64,000 nucleotides of DNA from Culex pipiens pallens. Taxonomy: Eukaryota; Arthropoda; Insecta; Diptera; Culicidae. The stretch is taken from NCBI RefSeq assembly GCF_016801865.2, contig NC_068939.1, positions 65,193,273-65,257,272 of the forward strand, written 5' to 3'. Position 1 is the stretch's first letter. Each line of letters opens with the position of its first letter. Made by a program: the position numbers and the translations under genes. Positions 45,901 to 58,429 of this stretch are shown here, piece after piece. The notes below the pieces were generated by a model. It ran no database searches and was not told the DNA's origin. It worked only from the letters and a program-made list of their open reading frames with translations.

Positions 45901-48900
45901 GGGGTTCCTTGGCCGAAATAATTAGACCCGTATTTTTTTTGTTTGGCCATTAGGGTGACCTACGCCGTGTTAGGGTGGTCCAAAAAATTGCAATTTTCGT
46001 CGATTTTCGCAAAAACTAAAAAATCATATCTCCGCGCCATTTCATCCGATTTTAGCTGTCCTAAATGCAAAAGAAAGGTGATTAGTTTGGCTATTTGGGA
46101 AAAAATTGTAAGAAGTTTCAAAAATCTAGCTAAACATTTGAAAATGTCGTATGAAAACTTTAAATGCTGTATTGAAGTTCTCGGGACCAAATAGCCTATG
46201 TCAGAAAATGTTTTTTATCGGATTCCGTTCCGTTATGTTTCTTTTAAAGGAATTGCCAACTTAAAAAAAAAAAACATTTTCATCCGCGATTGATTTTCAA
46301 TAACAAGTTACCGTACCCATAAAAGCAATAAATTATGTATTTACGAAAGAACTGTATTTATAAATACTTTAATTTAACGGTATTTCATTCTTGAAAAACG
46401 GTTCTCAGATGTTCAATGATCATAAATTTGGGTAAAGTTTATTAAATATATATTCGCGAGTTTTCAATAAACATGTTTTCAGTAAATAATCAGTTCAGCC
46501 AGCGGAAAAACAAAAAGTTTGGGCAAATTGGTTTTCATTAACAATTTTTCATCTGAAATTTGATTCATAGATGACAGATCTGTAACTCTGTAAGGTAACA
46601 GAGATAACAAAGTTATCCATGAAGTCCGATTTGAGAATGTCAATATTAAGAGAGGCGTATTTTTCATCAAAGAGAGTTTAAAATAGTTTTGAAATCATCA
46701 CATTTTTCGATTACTATACTATAAAAAAAGGTGTAAGACATAAGAAATGTATGGGAATTAGGTTCCTTTTCAAATTATTTTTCAGTATTTGGAACGAAAT
46801 ATTTCATTTAAATTGGCGAGATTTTTGACGAGTAAAAAATGTTGTCAAAAATGTAAACAAAGCTGTGGAACAAGCAACAACATTTTTTAAGAATTGCTTG
46901 CATTCTTCACGAATTTTCGTAATTTAATGAGAACGATTTTATTATTTTTTACTCAACTGTTTAGTTTTGGAAGTATTTTAATCGCAAAATGCAGCAAATT
47001 TTGCAGAAAAATTACCTTTTCCATTCAGGGGTATACTGGATAAAATTATTGCAAGTGAAGCAAAATTATTTTGAATAAGAAAAAATATTGGCTGTGGGGA
47101 GGGGAGTAACATTATATCAAAATATGTTTTTTTTTTTTTTGCAATTCCGTCGTGAAACTACATACTTTTCCTGTCATTCTTGAACGTCGAAATAGCTTAC
47201 TTTTCTGTACCAAAAATAACAGAATCGAATAGCAACACTTTTCAAAATCACTCAAATGGGTGCTGGAATGTTGAACTTTTCAGCACTTGTTTCGAAAAGT
47301 AACACTTTTCAACATTTTTTTGATTTAAACGATTTATTGACAAAATACATGAAAATTTGACATAAAATTTTACTCAGTGTGTGTTTTTTTGGAATTGCAA
47401 AAAATGTTGTATGGAACTCGTTGCAAAACTTGATTTTTTCAGCACTCTTCGTATTTATCCAACTCGGTGAACCTCGTTGGATAAATGTACGACTCGCGCT
47501 GAAAAAATCCTCTTTTTGCAACATGTTGCATAAACTACTATTTCATCAAATGTTTTGAATGTTTTTTTTTTTAATTTCTATAATAATAACACATGTTTGT
47601 TAGAGTGCACAATTTTCAGGTTAGAAGCATTCTGAGGTAAAATTATCTGACATTTTTGTTACGAATTCAAAATACTGTACCGTTTTAATTTCGCAGTGTA
47701 AGCGCTAATGTATATTATTTGTTTAAAAGCAACGATATTTAGGTACAACTGCTAATATTGCTAATAATGGACCACCTGCACCAAGTGGAATCTTTTTCGT
47801 TATCTCTGAAACATTATTAGCAGTTGTTGTAATACTTAAATATCGTTGCTTTTAAACGAATTCAAAATACTGTATGAAGGAAAAGCACTCTTGCCAAAAA
47901 TGGTTTCGAGATGCTGTGAAAACTTTCCAGATTTTTTTTTTGCTTTGTTGATCGGACTGCTGATTACTGGTTTTTCTCAGTGTCATCTTATTGGCCCAAT
48001 GTTTTCTAATGACGATGTCTTGTTATCTGTTGATTCGATTTTATTTATTTTTTACTTTTTCCAATAAAAAAATATTTTTTTATATTTTTTTGCAGCAAGA
48101 TAGGGATAGAAACACTTGTTCTTGCCAATTTGAAATGTTTGGCTAGACTTAAAAAAAAAAAGATTTTTTTAATGAAATATTTTGGAAAAATAGGGCATAT
48201 TAGATGCTGGGTGCTGAAAAGACAGAATGCGTAACGTGATTTTCGAATGCTCCCAACTGCTCCTCACTACTACAAGTGCACTACTGCTGTAAACATAAAC
48301 AAAGTAGAAGGCTTTGTTCAAGCTCAAGCGTGACATATTTTTTGTTGCTGAAGTGACTTGTTTTGAAACATTTTGGATCTGTTCATGTTAATGTTTTCGT
48401 TGAAAAATTAAGTGCTTCGCGCATTTTTTGTTCGTAGACTAAACAATGGGCGACCATAAGATGCTTTTTTAAATTTTCCATGTGACGAAAAATTGCGTCA
48501 GAAGTGGTTGGAATTATGTGAACCTGAAGAACAGTCGAATGTAAGTTCCGAGATTATATATCTTTGTATATTAAGATTTGTTGATGTCGAATATTTCGAA
48601 AGCTCGAGTCATTTTTTTTAATACTGACAAAATAAATTATAGATCGATTACAATACTTGCCACTTCTTGGTATCATTTTGCAAACAGTAAATTGGTTCCG
48701 CTTTGACAGTTCTAAATTGAGGCCGCTTTGCGAACCACTAGTCTGCACCCAGATTAGATGACACTCAAGCAAACACCTGTGTACTAAACCAAGCCGCCGG
48801 CGGGTATGAGAATTAATTATTCATTCATTCATTCATATTAGATGAAAATTATTTTTTTTTTAATAAACTTAAACTTTAAGAGACTGTAACTCAGCAACCG

Positions 48901-50858
48901 GCAGTCCGAACAACAATGTTAAAATGAAAATTGTAAGATATTTTCTCAGCTTTGTATTTTTTTGCAGGGGTGCTTTTCCTCCATTCATTACAAAAAATTG
49001 CGAAAATCTTAACATTTTCGTTAAATTTCGCCTCAAAATGCTTACAAGTTGAAATGAATTTATCAACAAGTGTTTAAAAATGATGTTGGCAAATTAGTTT
49101 CACAGTTTTTTTTAATCTAAATTTTGTACCATCCTTAGCTCTAGCGCAAAGATTTCTATTTTAGTACCCTGAAACTTATATATTTTTTCAAAATTTAAAA
49201 CAAATATTTATGTTTTGGGAGTTCAACTTTTAGTGATAAATAGTCAAATAAAAAAGTTGGATTTTTTATTCCTGTATTTAAAAAATCCTTATACTCTTCA
49301 ACTTTTCCGTAGACAAAGATTCAAAAAATGAGGTTTTCTGAACAAGTTCCCATCAAAAGTATCAGTTTTGGTTTTGGTGGATATGTCCCATTTCTTAGAA
49401 TAATAAGTGACTTCCTTCAAAATTTCTGAATGTAATTCTTTTCATACGATGAACACCACCCACTGAGTTTTTTTTTTTTTGAAGGATTCTAATTAAACAA
49501 TTTTCATGCATTTCATCAAAATTTGATTTACACGTTTTAACCAAATGTTGTCATCATCACAACTATCTTAGTAGGCGATAAAGAATAAATGCAGAAATGT
49601 TGGAGAAAGTTTTTTTTATCTTACGAATTTATCTTATATCAACCAGAGAGTCGACTAAAGTTTATTCTAAAATGTTTGAATATTTTAATGGTGTCATATA
49701 ACAGTAAAAGGATTTTTTTGGTAGCCTACTGCTACTTCCAACGTTGAATTTATGGTAATTTAAATGACTGTTAAAATCTAGTAAATTTATCTCCATTAAG
49801 GGATGAGTTTTAAAGTATAAAGTGTTAACACTTTTTTGTTAAAACAGCTGACAAACGTTGAGTTTTTCCTTCATTAAAGTAGGAAAAATTCTCTTGACTT
49901 ATGCTAACTTCTAAAAATGTTGAGTTTCCTCTTTAAAGTCGATTTTTTTTTTCTGTGAGGAAGCCAAAATTCTCTTGACTTTTGATAACTTCTGACAAAA
50001 GTTGATTTTCTTTATAAAATTGAGAATTTTTCGTTCTAAAAAGATGGGAAAACTTTATGCTTAATTGCGTCATGCCAAATGAGAAAAATATTTTTTTCGA
50101 CTTTCTAAATAATTTTGGGGAATGGGTCATTCTAGGGAATGTCATTCTTGGAAATGGAATGCTGGGGAAAGGGATAGAACCTAAATATTCTATAAATTCG
50201 AAACAAAAATCTATGGCGTCATCCATAAAGTATGTCACGATTTAAGGGGGAGGGCATGTTAAAAGTATTGGAAAAGCGCAACAAAGGGCGGGAGGGGGGG
50301 GGGATACATTTTGGCTGATTTTAGCGTGACGTAGTTTATGGATGAAGCCTATAGAGAAAAGGTTGCTCTAAACCACTGACAAAATATGTCGATTCATCCC
50401 ACAAAATATCGTAAAATAGCTCTTCTTTCATGGGGTCAAATATCAGTTTTTTTGTTTGATGAAACAACCGTATGTTAAATACGTTGCCAAAATTGAAAGG
50501 TTCCGAAAACAGAAATTTTCAACAACTAAAACCAAAAATGTTCTAATTGACAAAAAAACGGAATTGAAAACAATTCAAAAACACTAATCCTCGATTTCCC
50601 ATGTTCTTTCCCCTCCCCTTCCAGGCCCCACCCAAGTACGCGTTCAAGTACGGCGTCAACGACTTCCACACCGGCGACGTCAAGAGCCAGCACGAGACGC
50701 GCGACGGTGACGTCGTGAAGGGCCAGTACTCGCTGGTCGAGCCCGACGGTTCGGTCCGTACCGTTGACTACACCGCCGACAAGCACAGCGGCTTCAACGC
50801 CGTCGTCCACAAGACTGCCCCGGTTGCGCACCACGGTGGCCACGGGGACCACTATTAG
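42990..50858 (+). CDS. Cuticular protein with RR-2 chitin-binding domain, three exons
   Basis: This is a structural protein of the exoskeleton that is secreted and binds chitin. Exons are 42990-43001 (Met-Ala-Phe-Lys), 45558-45767 (70 residues) and 50625-50858 (77 residues, TAG stop), all with phase-0 GT-AG introns, giving 151 residues. Residues 1 to about 17 form a signal peptide (hydrophobic FVVFACLVAFAAA) cleaved before YPGSYG. Residues 18-74 are rich in Gly, His, Glu and Tyr. Residues 75-137 are the Rebers-Riddiford domain of the RR-2 type: KYAFKYGVND, TGDVKSQHETRDGDVV, YSLVEPDGSVRTVDYTAD and GFNAVVHK are all present and in order. The C-terminus is His/Gly-rich. A four-codon first exon followed by a long intron is typical of insect cuticle genes. 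Exon 3 is GC-rich with mostly C- or G-ending codons, unlike the AT-rich introns. RR-2 proteins are usually linked with hard cuticle; stage is unknown. Confidence 0.95.
43002..45557 (+). other. Intron 1 of the cuticle gene (2556 bp)
   Basis: Bounded by GTAAAT and TTTTAG. Apart from the long-inverted-repeat element at 43735-44393 it is AT-rich with no coding signal. The acceptor is preceded by a clear pyrimidine tract. Confidence 0.85.
43735..44393. mobile_element. Element with inverted repeats of about 100 bp, in intron 1
   Basis: The left arm 43735-43832 (AGGTGCTCCGATTTGGATG onward) is nearly the exact reverse complement of the right arm 44290-44393, including ACAAAGGGAAGTGGGGTAAA. The central 450 bases hold no coding sequence. 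A target duplication is not visible. Transcribed with the gene, it could fold into a hairpin of about 100 bp in the pre-mRNA. Confidence 0.8.
45945..46200. repeat. Dispersed repeat starting TTAGGGTGGTCC
   Basis: TTAGGGTGRCC words at 45951 and 45971 open an AT-rich block that resembles the one near 12060. No ends can be defined and its short ORF is not credible. Confidence 0.4.
47721..47857. mobile_element. Short palindromic MITE in cuticle intron 2
   Basis: GTTTAAAAGCAACGATATTT at 47721-47740 is the reverse complement of the right end at 47838-47857 apart from one or two bases, and pairing continues inward through CAACTGCTAATA/TTATTAGCAGTTG. The loop is about 45 bases. Confidence 0.8.
50215..50349. 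mobile_element. Short TIR element ending GGCGTCATCCATAAA
   Basis: The left end GGCGTCATCCATAAAGTATG (50215) and right end GTAGTTTATGGATGAAGCC (ending 50349) are inverted repeats of about 25 bp, extending to GTCACG/CGTGAC. TA dinucleotides flank them, as expected of Tc1/mariner-related MITEs. A G-run (50290-50302) lies inside. Confidence 0.7.
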
Positions 50859-52019
50859 GGGGGCGAGAAAACAGCTTGGCATTTTTGTTTTAGGAGTTAG
50901 TAGCCTATTCTTACCAAAAAATATGTTGTTTTTAAAGAAGAAGTTGTAGAAGAAGAAGAAGATTAAGTCAGTCAGCCGAGGACACCGACCCTGCCGACGA
51001 TGACGGACCTCGGCCATGCCATTGGACATTTCCCGCATTGTTTTTACTAGAGAGGGAGAGCTTTTTGAGGGAGGAGAGCTTGAGGTATGCTTTTCCAGGA
51101 AACATCTTGACGAGGACTCCGTTCGTTGTTCTGAACTGTGATACTCTCCTGTTAATTGTTATTTTTTCTTGTTAAAGAACGAATTGAAGATTATTTTTGT
51201 TATGTTTGGTATAATTGATCAAAATTTGTATGAAACTACTAATTAACGAACGAATCCTCAAACTTGGAAAAAGCTACAACCGAAGTTGGGACCCGCAAGC
51301 CCGACTCCGGAAGGACCAGTTGCACCAGTTTTATGTAAATATCCAACTTATCGAACACTCAGTCACGGAAAAACAACATCAAAAAACGAGTGGAAGCAGC
51401 AGTTTTTCCTGGTTTGGACTTGGACAAGACCTGTTCGCTGAACTGGAATTTCTTCGATTACGAAAGCCGTGACTTTTCCTCCTCGCCGATGGGACCCCAT
51501 TGACTCCGAAGGGGTCAGTGGCGCCGGGGTGGAAAAACAGGAAACATCAACTGCCTTAAAAAGATCGCGACTCGACCTGTTTGGTGTGATGCAACACCAT
51601 CATTTTCCTGGCTCGATTGCTGCTGCAGCAGCAGCAGTGCAACTAGCTCCCATAAACGGTTCTTCACCGTGCAGAAGCTTTCCTCCCCCTGCCTCCCCAT
51701 CACTCTAATTCATTTCCACAAGTCTCACTTTCATCGACCACATTCACACGCAAGAAGCAAAATAACCCGTCGGTATTAGGAAAAATGAAAGGAAAATCGC
51801 AAAACGCTGCAAAAAAAAAAAAAAAAAAATAATGAAGCAAACTTGTTACTTGTATTTATGTTGATATGTTTATAGCTACCGCTCTCTGATTAATTAGTAG
51901 CGTCGTAATGCACATGTTGTTGTACATCTATGTTGTTAGCGATGTAGTATGATAGTGAGCTTATGTTGAGAAAAAAATGAGAAAAAGAAGAAGATATGTA
52001 AAGAAGACGATGCAATAAA
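50859..52019 (+). other. Probable 3' UTR of the cuticle gene
   Basis: No further exon is seen. It holds a GAAGAAGAAG run (50937-50961), a CAG/CTG run (51620-51639) and an A-run (51811-51829), with AATAAA at 52014-52019 as the first good poly(A) signal after the stop. If that is right, the 3' UTR is over 1.1 kb. An earlier cryptic site cannot be excluded. Confidence 0.5.
52014..52019 (+). terminator. Candidate poly(A) signal of the cuticle gene
   Basis: AATAAA, followed by A-rich then GT-rich sequence (GACTGTTGTTTTTC at about 52043) suitable as a downstream element. Confidence 0.55.
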
Positions 52020-52044
52020 TATGAAACAAACGAAAAAAATGACG

Positions 52045-53014
52045 ACTGTTGTTTTTCTTAAGATTTTCACATGTTTTCTTGGCTGGTGATTTCAATTGTC
52101 TTCAAAACGATGTTTTTGTTTTATGATAGGTACATTTGATTAGCTTTATGAAATAATTAATGCAATATTTTTTGTTAAATTGACTGTGTTCTTTTTTTTG
52201 TTAATCAAGATCGAATATTATTGAATTCAGATCGACCATTTCCAGTTTAAATTGGTACAAAACATGAGCAAACAAAATTTAGATTGTTGTTTAGATGTTG
52301 TTGTAGTTTTTACTTCTTTATTTTCGGCAGTATATACCAAATTGTCCTTTCAATTTGGATTAGATCTCTGGAAAAGTCTGGTATGTTAACAACATCTTAG
52401 AAAAAAAATCACAAAAGTTGGACATCAATTCAGATTAGGTTTATGAAGTTTGAAGAAGAATAAGCTTTTTAAATTTGAGCATCAGAGGTACGTTTAATTT
52501 TCTATTATTATGGGACAATTTGTCAAACACTCGATTCGATAAGTTTTAAGTCAACTCTTTGGACATTTCTTTTTATTGATTTGGCTTGACAACTATAGTT
52601 ACAAAAGTGACCTTAACCATTGTTCTAATTATAAACAGAAATTCACAAATCAATTTTGAAGGCTGGTCTTTTGAAATTTCTAATATTTTTTATAGAAGCG
52701 TTGAAGAAGTACAAATAAAAATATAGTTTAAAAATGGTTTCTAATGTTCTGCTATGGTTTCTAGTATATAAACTTTTGAATAATTTCCTGACTCTGTTAT
52801 AATATAAATTATACTAGAAAGGATAAAAAAGTTTTGTTTGTTTGTACTTTTTGGTGGGAACATTACTGCAGACTGAAAAAAAACGCAATTAATTTTTTTA
52901 TAGATGAAACATCTTTTGGCGTCTTCAGCAAACTTGTAAGTTATGATTCAAACATTCTAGAAAATATAAGTCAAACGGGTGATAAATTCCTGATTTTTCA
53001 ATTAACTTTCAATT
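52045..53014. other. AT-rich DNA, nothing recognised
   Basis: No gene or repeat boundary is supported. Confidence 0.4.
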
Positions 53015-54673
53015 GAGCAATTCTCTGAGATTTCGGTCATTCGATTTTTTTTTTTGTATTTTTTAATCCGGCTGAAACTTTTTTGGTGACTTCGGTATGC
53101 CCAAAGATGCCATTTTGCATCATTAGTTTGTCCATATAAATTTCCATACAAATTTGGCAGCTGTCCATACAAAAATGATATGTGAGAATTCAAGGAATTT
53201 TTTGATCGATTTGGTGTCTTCGGCTACAGCATAGCAGTTTGGACCGCGGTAGGATAAAATTCTCTTCAAAACTTCTTCAGGAGTTTGGAAGAGTACTTGA
53301 AGAAAGTTTTATCCTACCGCGGTCCAAACTGCTATGCTGTAGCTATCTTGAAGAGCTCTTGTAGAACTCCTGGAAAAATGTTACTTGGGATGTTTGCCCA
53401 CCTTTGAAAAAAATATTTTTGAAAAGCTGAGAAAATTCTCTATATTTTTTGCTTTTATGAACTTTGTTGATACGACCCATAGTTGCTGAGATATTGCCAT
53501 GCAAAGGTTAAAAAACAGGATAATTGATGTTTTCTAAGTCTCACCCAAACAACTCACCATTTTCTTATGTCGATATCTCAGCAATTAATGGTCCGATTTA
53601 CAATGTTACAATATGAAACATTCGTGAAATTTTCCGATCTTTTCGAAAAAAATATTTTCAAAAATGTATAATCAAGACTAACATTTTAAACGGGCGTAAT
53701 ATTGAAAGTTAGCCCGTTTAAAATGTTAGTCTTGATTTTAAATTTTTGAAAATATTTTTTTCGAAAAGATCGGAAAATTTCACGAATGTTTCATATTTTA
53801 ACATTGTAAATCGGACCATTAATTGCTGAGATATCGACATTAGAAAATGGTGGGTTGTTTGGGTGAGACTTAGAAAACATCAATTTTCCTGTTTTTCAAC
53901 CTTTGCATGGGAATATCTCAGCAACTATGGGTCGTATCAACAAAATTTATTAAAGCAAAAAATAAAGAATTTTCTCAGCTTTTCAAAAATATTTTTTTCA
54001 AAGGTGGGCAAACATGGGCACTTATTTAAAAAAATGAAAAACTGCGACTATTTTCAAAAAATTTACCTAAAATGGTTATAACTTGAAAACGGTACACTTT
54101 ATCAAAATTTCACTGAAGTACTTTTTGATTGCAAATTCGATTTTACATCGAAAAATGAAGTTGAAAAATTTTTGCGACCAATATTTCGATTTTTTGAAAA
54201 AAATCAGTATTGATTCAAAAAATCATAACTCGGTCAAAGATTTTTTGCCCGTTCTGGAAATTTCAGAAAAGTTGGCATTTTATGTCCTCTAAAACATATC
54301 AAAAAATAAAAAAAAATTAAAAATAGTGTTTTTTGCAAATCAAGTTTTAGTGACAAAAAGTGAAATTTAAAATCACCAAAATTTTTTTTACCGTGTATAA
54401 TTTTTTTTCACTGTAGTCCATATCCATACCTACAACTTTGCCGAAGACACCAAATCGATCAAAAAATTCATTCAAAAGATACAGATTTTTGAATTTTCAC
54501 ATATCATTTTTGTATGGACAACTGCCAAATTTGTATGGAAATATATATGGACAAACTAATGATGCAAAATGGCTTCTTTGGGCATACCGAAGGCACCAAA
54601 AAAGTTTCAGCCGGATTTAAAAATACAAAAATTAAAATTAAAGAAAAAAGACCGATTCCGTAGAGAACTGCTC
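53015..54673. mobile_element. Palindromic GAGCAATTCTCT family, second subtype
   Basis: The left end GAGCAATTCTCTGAGATTTC starts at 53015 and the right end GTAGAGAACTGCTC ends at 54673. The arms mirror each other around about 53705, where AACGGGCGTAATATTGAAAG is flanked by AAGACTAACATTTTAAAC and its reverse complement. It shares that centre with the copy at 16390-17816, but its end region is a distinct subtype. The flanking four bases (AATT and CCTT) do not match, so the duplication has decayed or the ends are slightly off. Confidence 0.75.
53227..53339. mobile_element. 113-bp MITE with TA duplication, nested
   Basis: The ends CAGCATAGCAGTTTGGACC and GGTCCAAACTGCTATGCTG are perfect inverted repeats that continue inward through CGCGGTAGGATAAAA, flanked by TA (53225-53226 and 53340-53341) as in Tc1/mariner-type elements. 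It is inserted in the left arm of the 53015-54673 element. Confidence 0.88.
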
Positions 54674-55380
54674 CCTTGTCTGAGATTCTAGAGGTGGCGG
54701 AATGGTTTAGGGTTCGTCGGCTAAGAACCTGACGATTTGTACCACCAAGATGCAGTTTCAGATCTGGCGATCTGTGTTGAGTTGTAGCAAGTACTGCTTG
54801 AATGCTAAATGAAGAATCGTTACTGGTCAGTTTACTCCATGGCGAGAATTTTTCTTCTCGGTATTGTGAGCTAATTAGTTCCAAATAGTCTTAATGGTTG
54901 ATAAATTTAAGATTTTCATTTTAACATTGATTGTTTTTGTCATTTCTAAAAATACAAAATTCTTTAAAGTTTGAATACACAATTCGACATTTCTGATGTT
55001 GATGTTAGTAGACGCTTCAGTTTCAACAAGGTATGGTACATTTGGGCTCCTTGAACAAGCTCCAATCTTGAATTCACTAAAAATGATTTTAGTGAATTCT
55101 CTGCCAATAAATTAAAATTTTAACATCAGTTCCCAGGCAGGTGGGAATAACAAAACGGAGGTCATTTCAATTACAAATCATGCGCCCTCCCAAAAAGCCT
55201 GCAGTTCAACGAAAGGGAGGAATGTTAGTCCGATAGTTGAAGTTGCAGACTCATCAAGCACATAGTTTTTCGCTATATACTTGTTGATACCGCTTGAGAC
55301 CGTTGAATCCACAGCATTTCCTTCAAGCATCACGTGATTTATTTTTTTTGGGTTAGTAGGATAAGGTATTGGTTTTTCGA
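54674..55380. other. Low-copy DNA, nothing recognised
   Basis: No exon or repeat boundary is supported. Confidence 0.4.
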
Positions 55381-55381
55381 T

Positions 55382-55655
55382 GCCTCCCGAGCTACGATGC
55401 TATGGGGAGGACTTTCATAACAGACCCGTCGGCGAGCCTTCCGAGCAACGATGCTATGGGAAGGTCTTTCTGGTTAACACACATACTCACTCACACACTC
55501 CACTATTAACTCAACGATCCAAATTGTCAGTGCGTCTTTCGTTCATTATATAGAAATGGCTTTTTCACCGCAAAAAAATAAAACCTTATTCGAAAAATTT
55601 AAACACAATCCACCCGACGCCGTGCCTTCAGATCAACGATGATATAGGAAGGGCT
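55382..55655 (+). repeat. Three related stem-loop units
   Basis: Units at 55382-55410, 55437-55464 and 55625-55652 share the form stem, GAGCWACGATGCTAT-like loop, stem, then NCTTT. The stems are CCTCCC/GGGAGG in unit 1 and CCTTCC/GGAAGG in unit 2, a paired C-G to T-A change; unit 3 has CCTTC/GAAGG. Units 2 and 3 are preceded by ACCCG(T/A)CG(G/C)CG. A CA-rich stretch (55480-55500) lies between units 2 and 3. Confidence 0.6.
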
Positions 55656-55659
55656 TTAA

Positions 55660-57615
55660 AAAAACAAAAGAAATCACTATTCACTCCGAATATTTTTTAC
55701 GACCACGCGCTCCCTTTGCCAATTATGCACTCTCTTTGATCTAAGTGTCTGGAATGTTGAGAAACCAATTAAATGATTCCGTGCTTAATTTTTTATCATT
55801 TTATGCCTCATTAGGAAATCACGGTCTGCTTAAAAAATAACTTTTCAAGATCAAGTCTAACTGCCTGTTTCATGCTCGTTAATTGAATTATGAATCATAG
55901 AAGTCAAATGAATTATCTCAAAACAATCTTATTTTATATGTTGTTCTTTACTCATACAAATCAGCTTTGCATGCTTAAAAAAATCTTTGCGGTCACGAAA
56001 ATTTAAAAGTTGATTTTCAACGTTAATTATGTTTTCGAATCAAGGGTTATTTCCAATTTTGAATGCACCAATCATTTGAATTAAATTAAAAACTACCATT
56101 GTATCATATTTTTGAAACATTTACAAAGCATTTGGTGCCGAAAATTTAAGAAAATAAATTCATTCTTTTGAACTTCGGGAATTCCCTAGCAATCCCAGGA
56201 AATGAGTTTTTTTTAACTAAAAATCTAAAGATTTTTTCCCGGAACGATTGTATCAGTATTTATTCAAGATTGGATGAAAATAAAGATTTTGGCTTATTTC
56301 AAGCCTCATCAAGTTTAGGGGTTGAAAACAAATGTTTGTCATGAACATTGATTTGTTTTTTTTTCATTCGAAACTCCCTTTAACCTTTCGTTTATAAATT
56401 TTGTTGTGGTCAAACTCTCAACTCACAACAACCGCTTATTCGACCCAAGTCAAGCCCTTCGTTGACCCACTGTGGGTATCTTGGGGGCTCGTGTGGTGGC
56501 ACGTGGGACATTACCACGGTGTCGTGCGCGCGTGTCCAACGTACCAAATGAGCCAGGAAATTACGTACCAAGCGTAATCCAAGCTCGCGCACGTTGGTCG
56601 GTCGAGTGTGCACTAGTTCATCAAAACCAAAGTCGACCCATTTTTCCACTAATCTGTAGCTGGAGGGTCTCCTTCAGTCTCCTTCGGTAGGCAAACTGTC
56701 GACAGACAAGCTCAACGGTGGCGAATTAAGAAAAAACACTAGACTGGAGACGGCAGCGCGATTGTTATCCCAGGTGATGATGCTTCAGGGCTTGTTGTTG
56801 AGCAATGGAAAAACGTTGAGTTTGGATTTATCACTATGATCAGGTTAGTTTTTTTTTCAGTGGGCTTGACTTGAACGATGTTTGAATTGATGGCCGTGCA
56901 GCACACTTACTCGTATGGGGTGGTGGTGTGAAGCAACATGATTATGATGACGCTTAAGAGGCACTTAATTTTCGATTAGTAAGATCATCAGTGAAGAAGC
57001 GTTGTATTAAGTGGGATCTATTTTTTGTTTAAGTGGTGAAGAAAATGAAGGCTATAAGATGAGGTTATGAAAATTATACAAAAAGAACAGTTATTCAGTC
57101 CGTATCTGATTATCTGAAACCCAGATTAATCGACGTTTGAAAATAAATATTCGAATATCCAAAGGATTCAATAGAGACTTCACGTGAAGACTTCCATCAT
57201 TGTCATGATTTTTCCTTCAAAGATATAAATTTTGCGTTGCTTTCAATATTTTGACAAAATTCCTTCAACAAGTTGTTTAGAATTGTGCCCTACACATGCT
57301 GATTCCTTTTGGTAACGATTATCTCATTCCTTGTTAAGTTATGGAAATCGTCATTAATCAATGATTGCCAACTAGGACGTCAATGACTGTGCCACAAAAT
57401 TATATAAATTTTGAAACACAATTGATTTAGATCAAAAATTCCTTCAGTGGCTTCAAGAAGGCAACAACCGGCACATGCTGATTCCTTTTGGTGCTGAAAT
57501 ACGTTAAATTGAAATTAATACAAATTTTTTAATACCGATGATTAATTTTCTTCGAAAATGATCAACGGCTTCACCTTCAGGTAAAGGAATAATTTATAAA
57601 AATTCTTCGGCATTT
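55660..57615. other. Low-copy DNA with a GC-rich segment at 56400-56850
   Basis: The GC-rich segment includes many CpGs (for example GTCGTGCGCGCGTG near 56520) and a donor-like CAGGTTAGT near 56842. It could be a promoter or 5' exon, but no coding frame is convincing. A degenerate TTCGGGAATTCCC patch at 56174 recalls the CCCGGG-rich hAT ends without matching them. Confidence 0.35.
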
Positions 57616-57624
57616 TTTTATATC

Positions 57625-57850
57625 AAATTTGAATTCGAAACTATTGGCACTACGCCCCCCGGGGCATGGCCTTCCTCTAACGTGGGATTTCTGCTCCAGC
57701 GCCTCTGACGAGACAGGAGAAACCGGGACCGACGTTTTACTTCACCATCCGATAGAAGCTCAGTGGATAAGGCGGGAATCGAACCCGCGTCTCATAGCAT
57801 CATCGGGATCGGCAGCCGAAGCCGCTACCCCTGCGCCACGAGACCCGTTC
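57625..57850 (-). mobile_element. tRNA-derived SINE (Arg/Leu-like head)
   Basis: On the minus strand it begins CGGGTCTCGTGGCGCAGGGG (A box TGGCGCAGGGG at the normal distance of 8 bases from the end stem) and has B box GGTTCGATTCC. It continues through GTAAAACGTCGGTCCCGG and ends GGGGCGTAGTGCCAATAG. No target duplication is legible. Confidence 0.75.
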
Positions 57851-58429
57851 AGTGACCTCAAATAATGAATTTGAATTATGAATCACTTTGAATAATTACG
57901 TTTTTTAAATAAGCTCAAATGTAATAGTGAAATAAAACAAAAATGTTAATATTATATTTTTCCAACGAATTCAATTTACTGCAATTCCATTATCCTTCTA
58001 AATTTTGGAATCCAAGCAATTTGTAAGATAAGAAATTTCAAAACTTTTGACTTTATGTCCAAGAAAAATCACAAAAAAATTACACAAGACTCCATAAACC
58101 AGAAATGAACTTTTTTTCTGAAATTGACTAAATTCAAAATAATACATGGCTTAACCACCCTATCAGGCACTACCATTCCGAAATGTTCCAAGAGATTTTA
58201 AAAACATTCACAAGAGCTTTCAAGTTAACGCCAAAATGTATGCAACCAAGATGCAATGCACATACGAAGCTTTTACAGTGGCGATTGAATTGTTTGAGAT
58301 AGCCAAACAATTTTACCAAAAAATAGTGTTTAAATAAAAGGGTGGAAAATCTAAACATGTATCAAGAGCTTTTTTAAAAGGTTTTTAAGACCTTATAATA
58401 CACAGTAAAAAAGGGGTACATCTTTTATG
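57851..58429. other. AT-rich DNA, nothing recognised
   Basis: Nothing can be supported. Confidence 0.4.

Larger units (their letters stand above)
45768..50624 (+). other. Intron 2 of the cuticle gene (4857 bp)
   Basis: Bounded by GTGAGT and TTCCAG. It contains a dispersed AGGGTGG repeat (45945-46200), a 137-bp palindromic MITE (47721-47857), an ATTC microsatellite (48818-48835) and a TIR element (50215-50349). The remainder is AT-rich with no exon. Confidence 0.85.

Noticed and set aside
50526..51038. 170-codon minus-strand ORF opposite cuticle exon 3
   Set aside because: It overlaps the RR-2 exon antisense; strong codon bias in the real exon keeps the opposite frame open.
56160..56220. A further CCCGGG-rich hAT end
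   Set aside because: Only one loose TTCGGGAATTCCC match, without TAGRGCGTCC or a duplication.
56776..56850. Short coding exon with CAGGTTAGT donor
   Set aside because: Only about 20 codons before a stop, with no acceptor partner or homology; left as a possibility in the region note.
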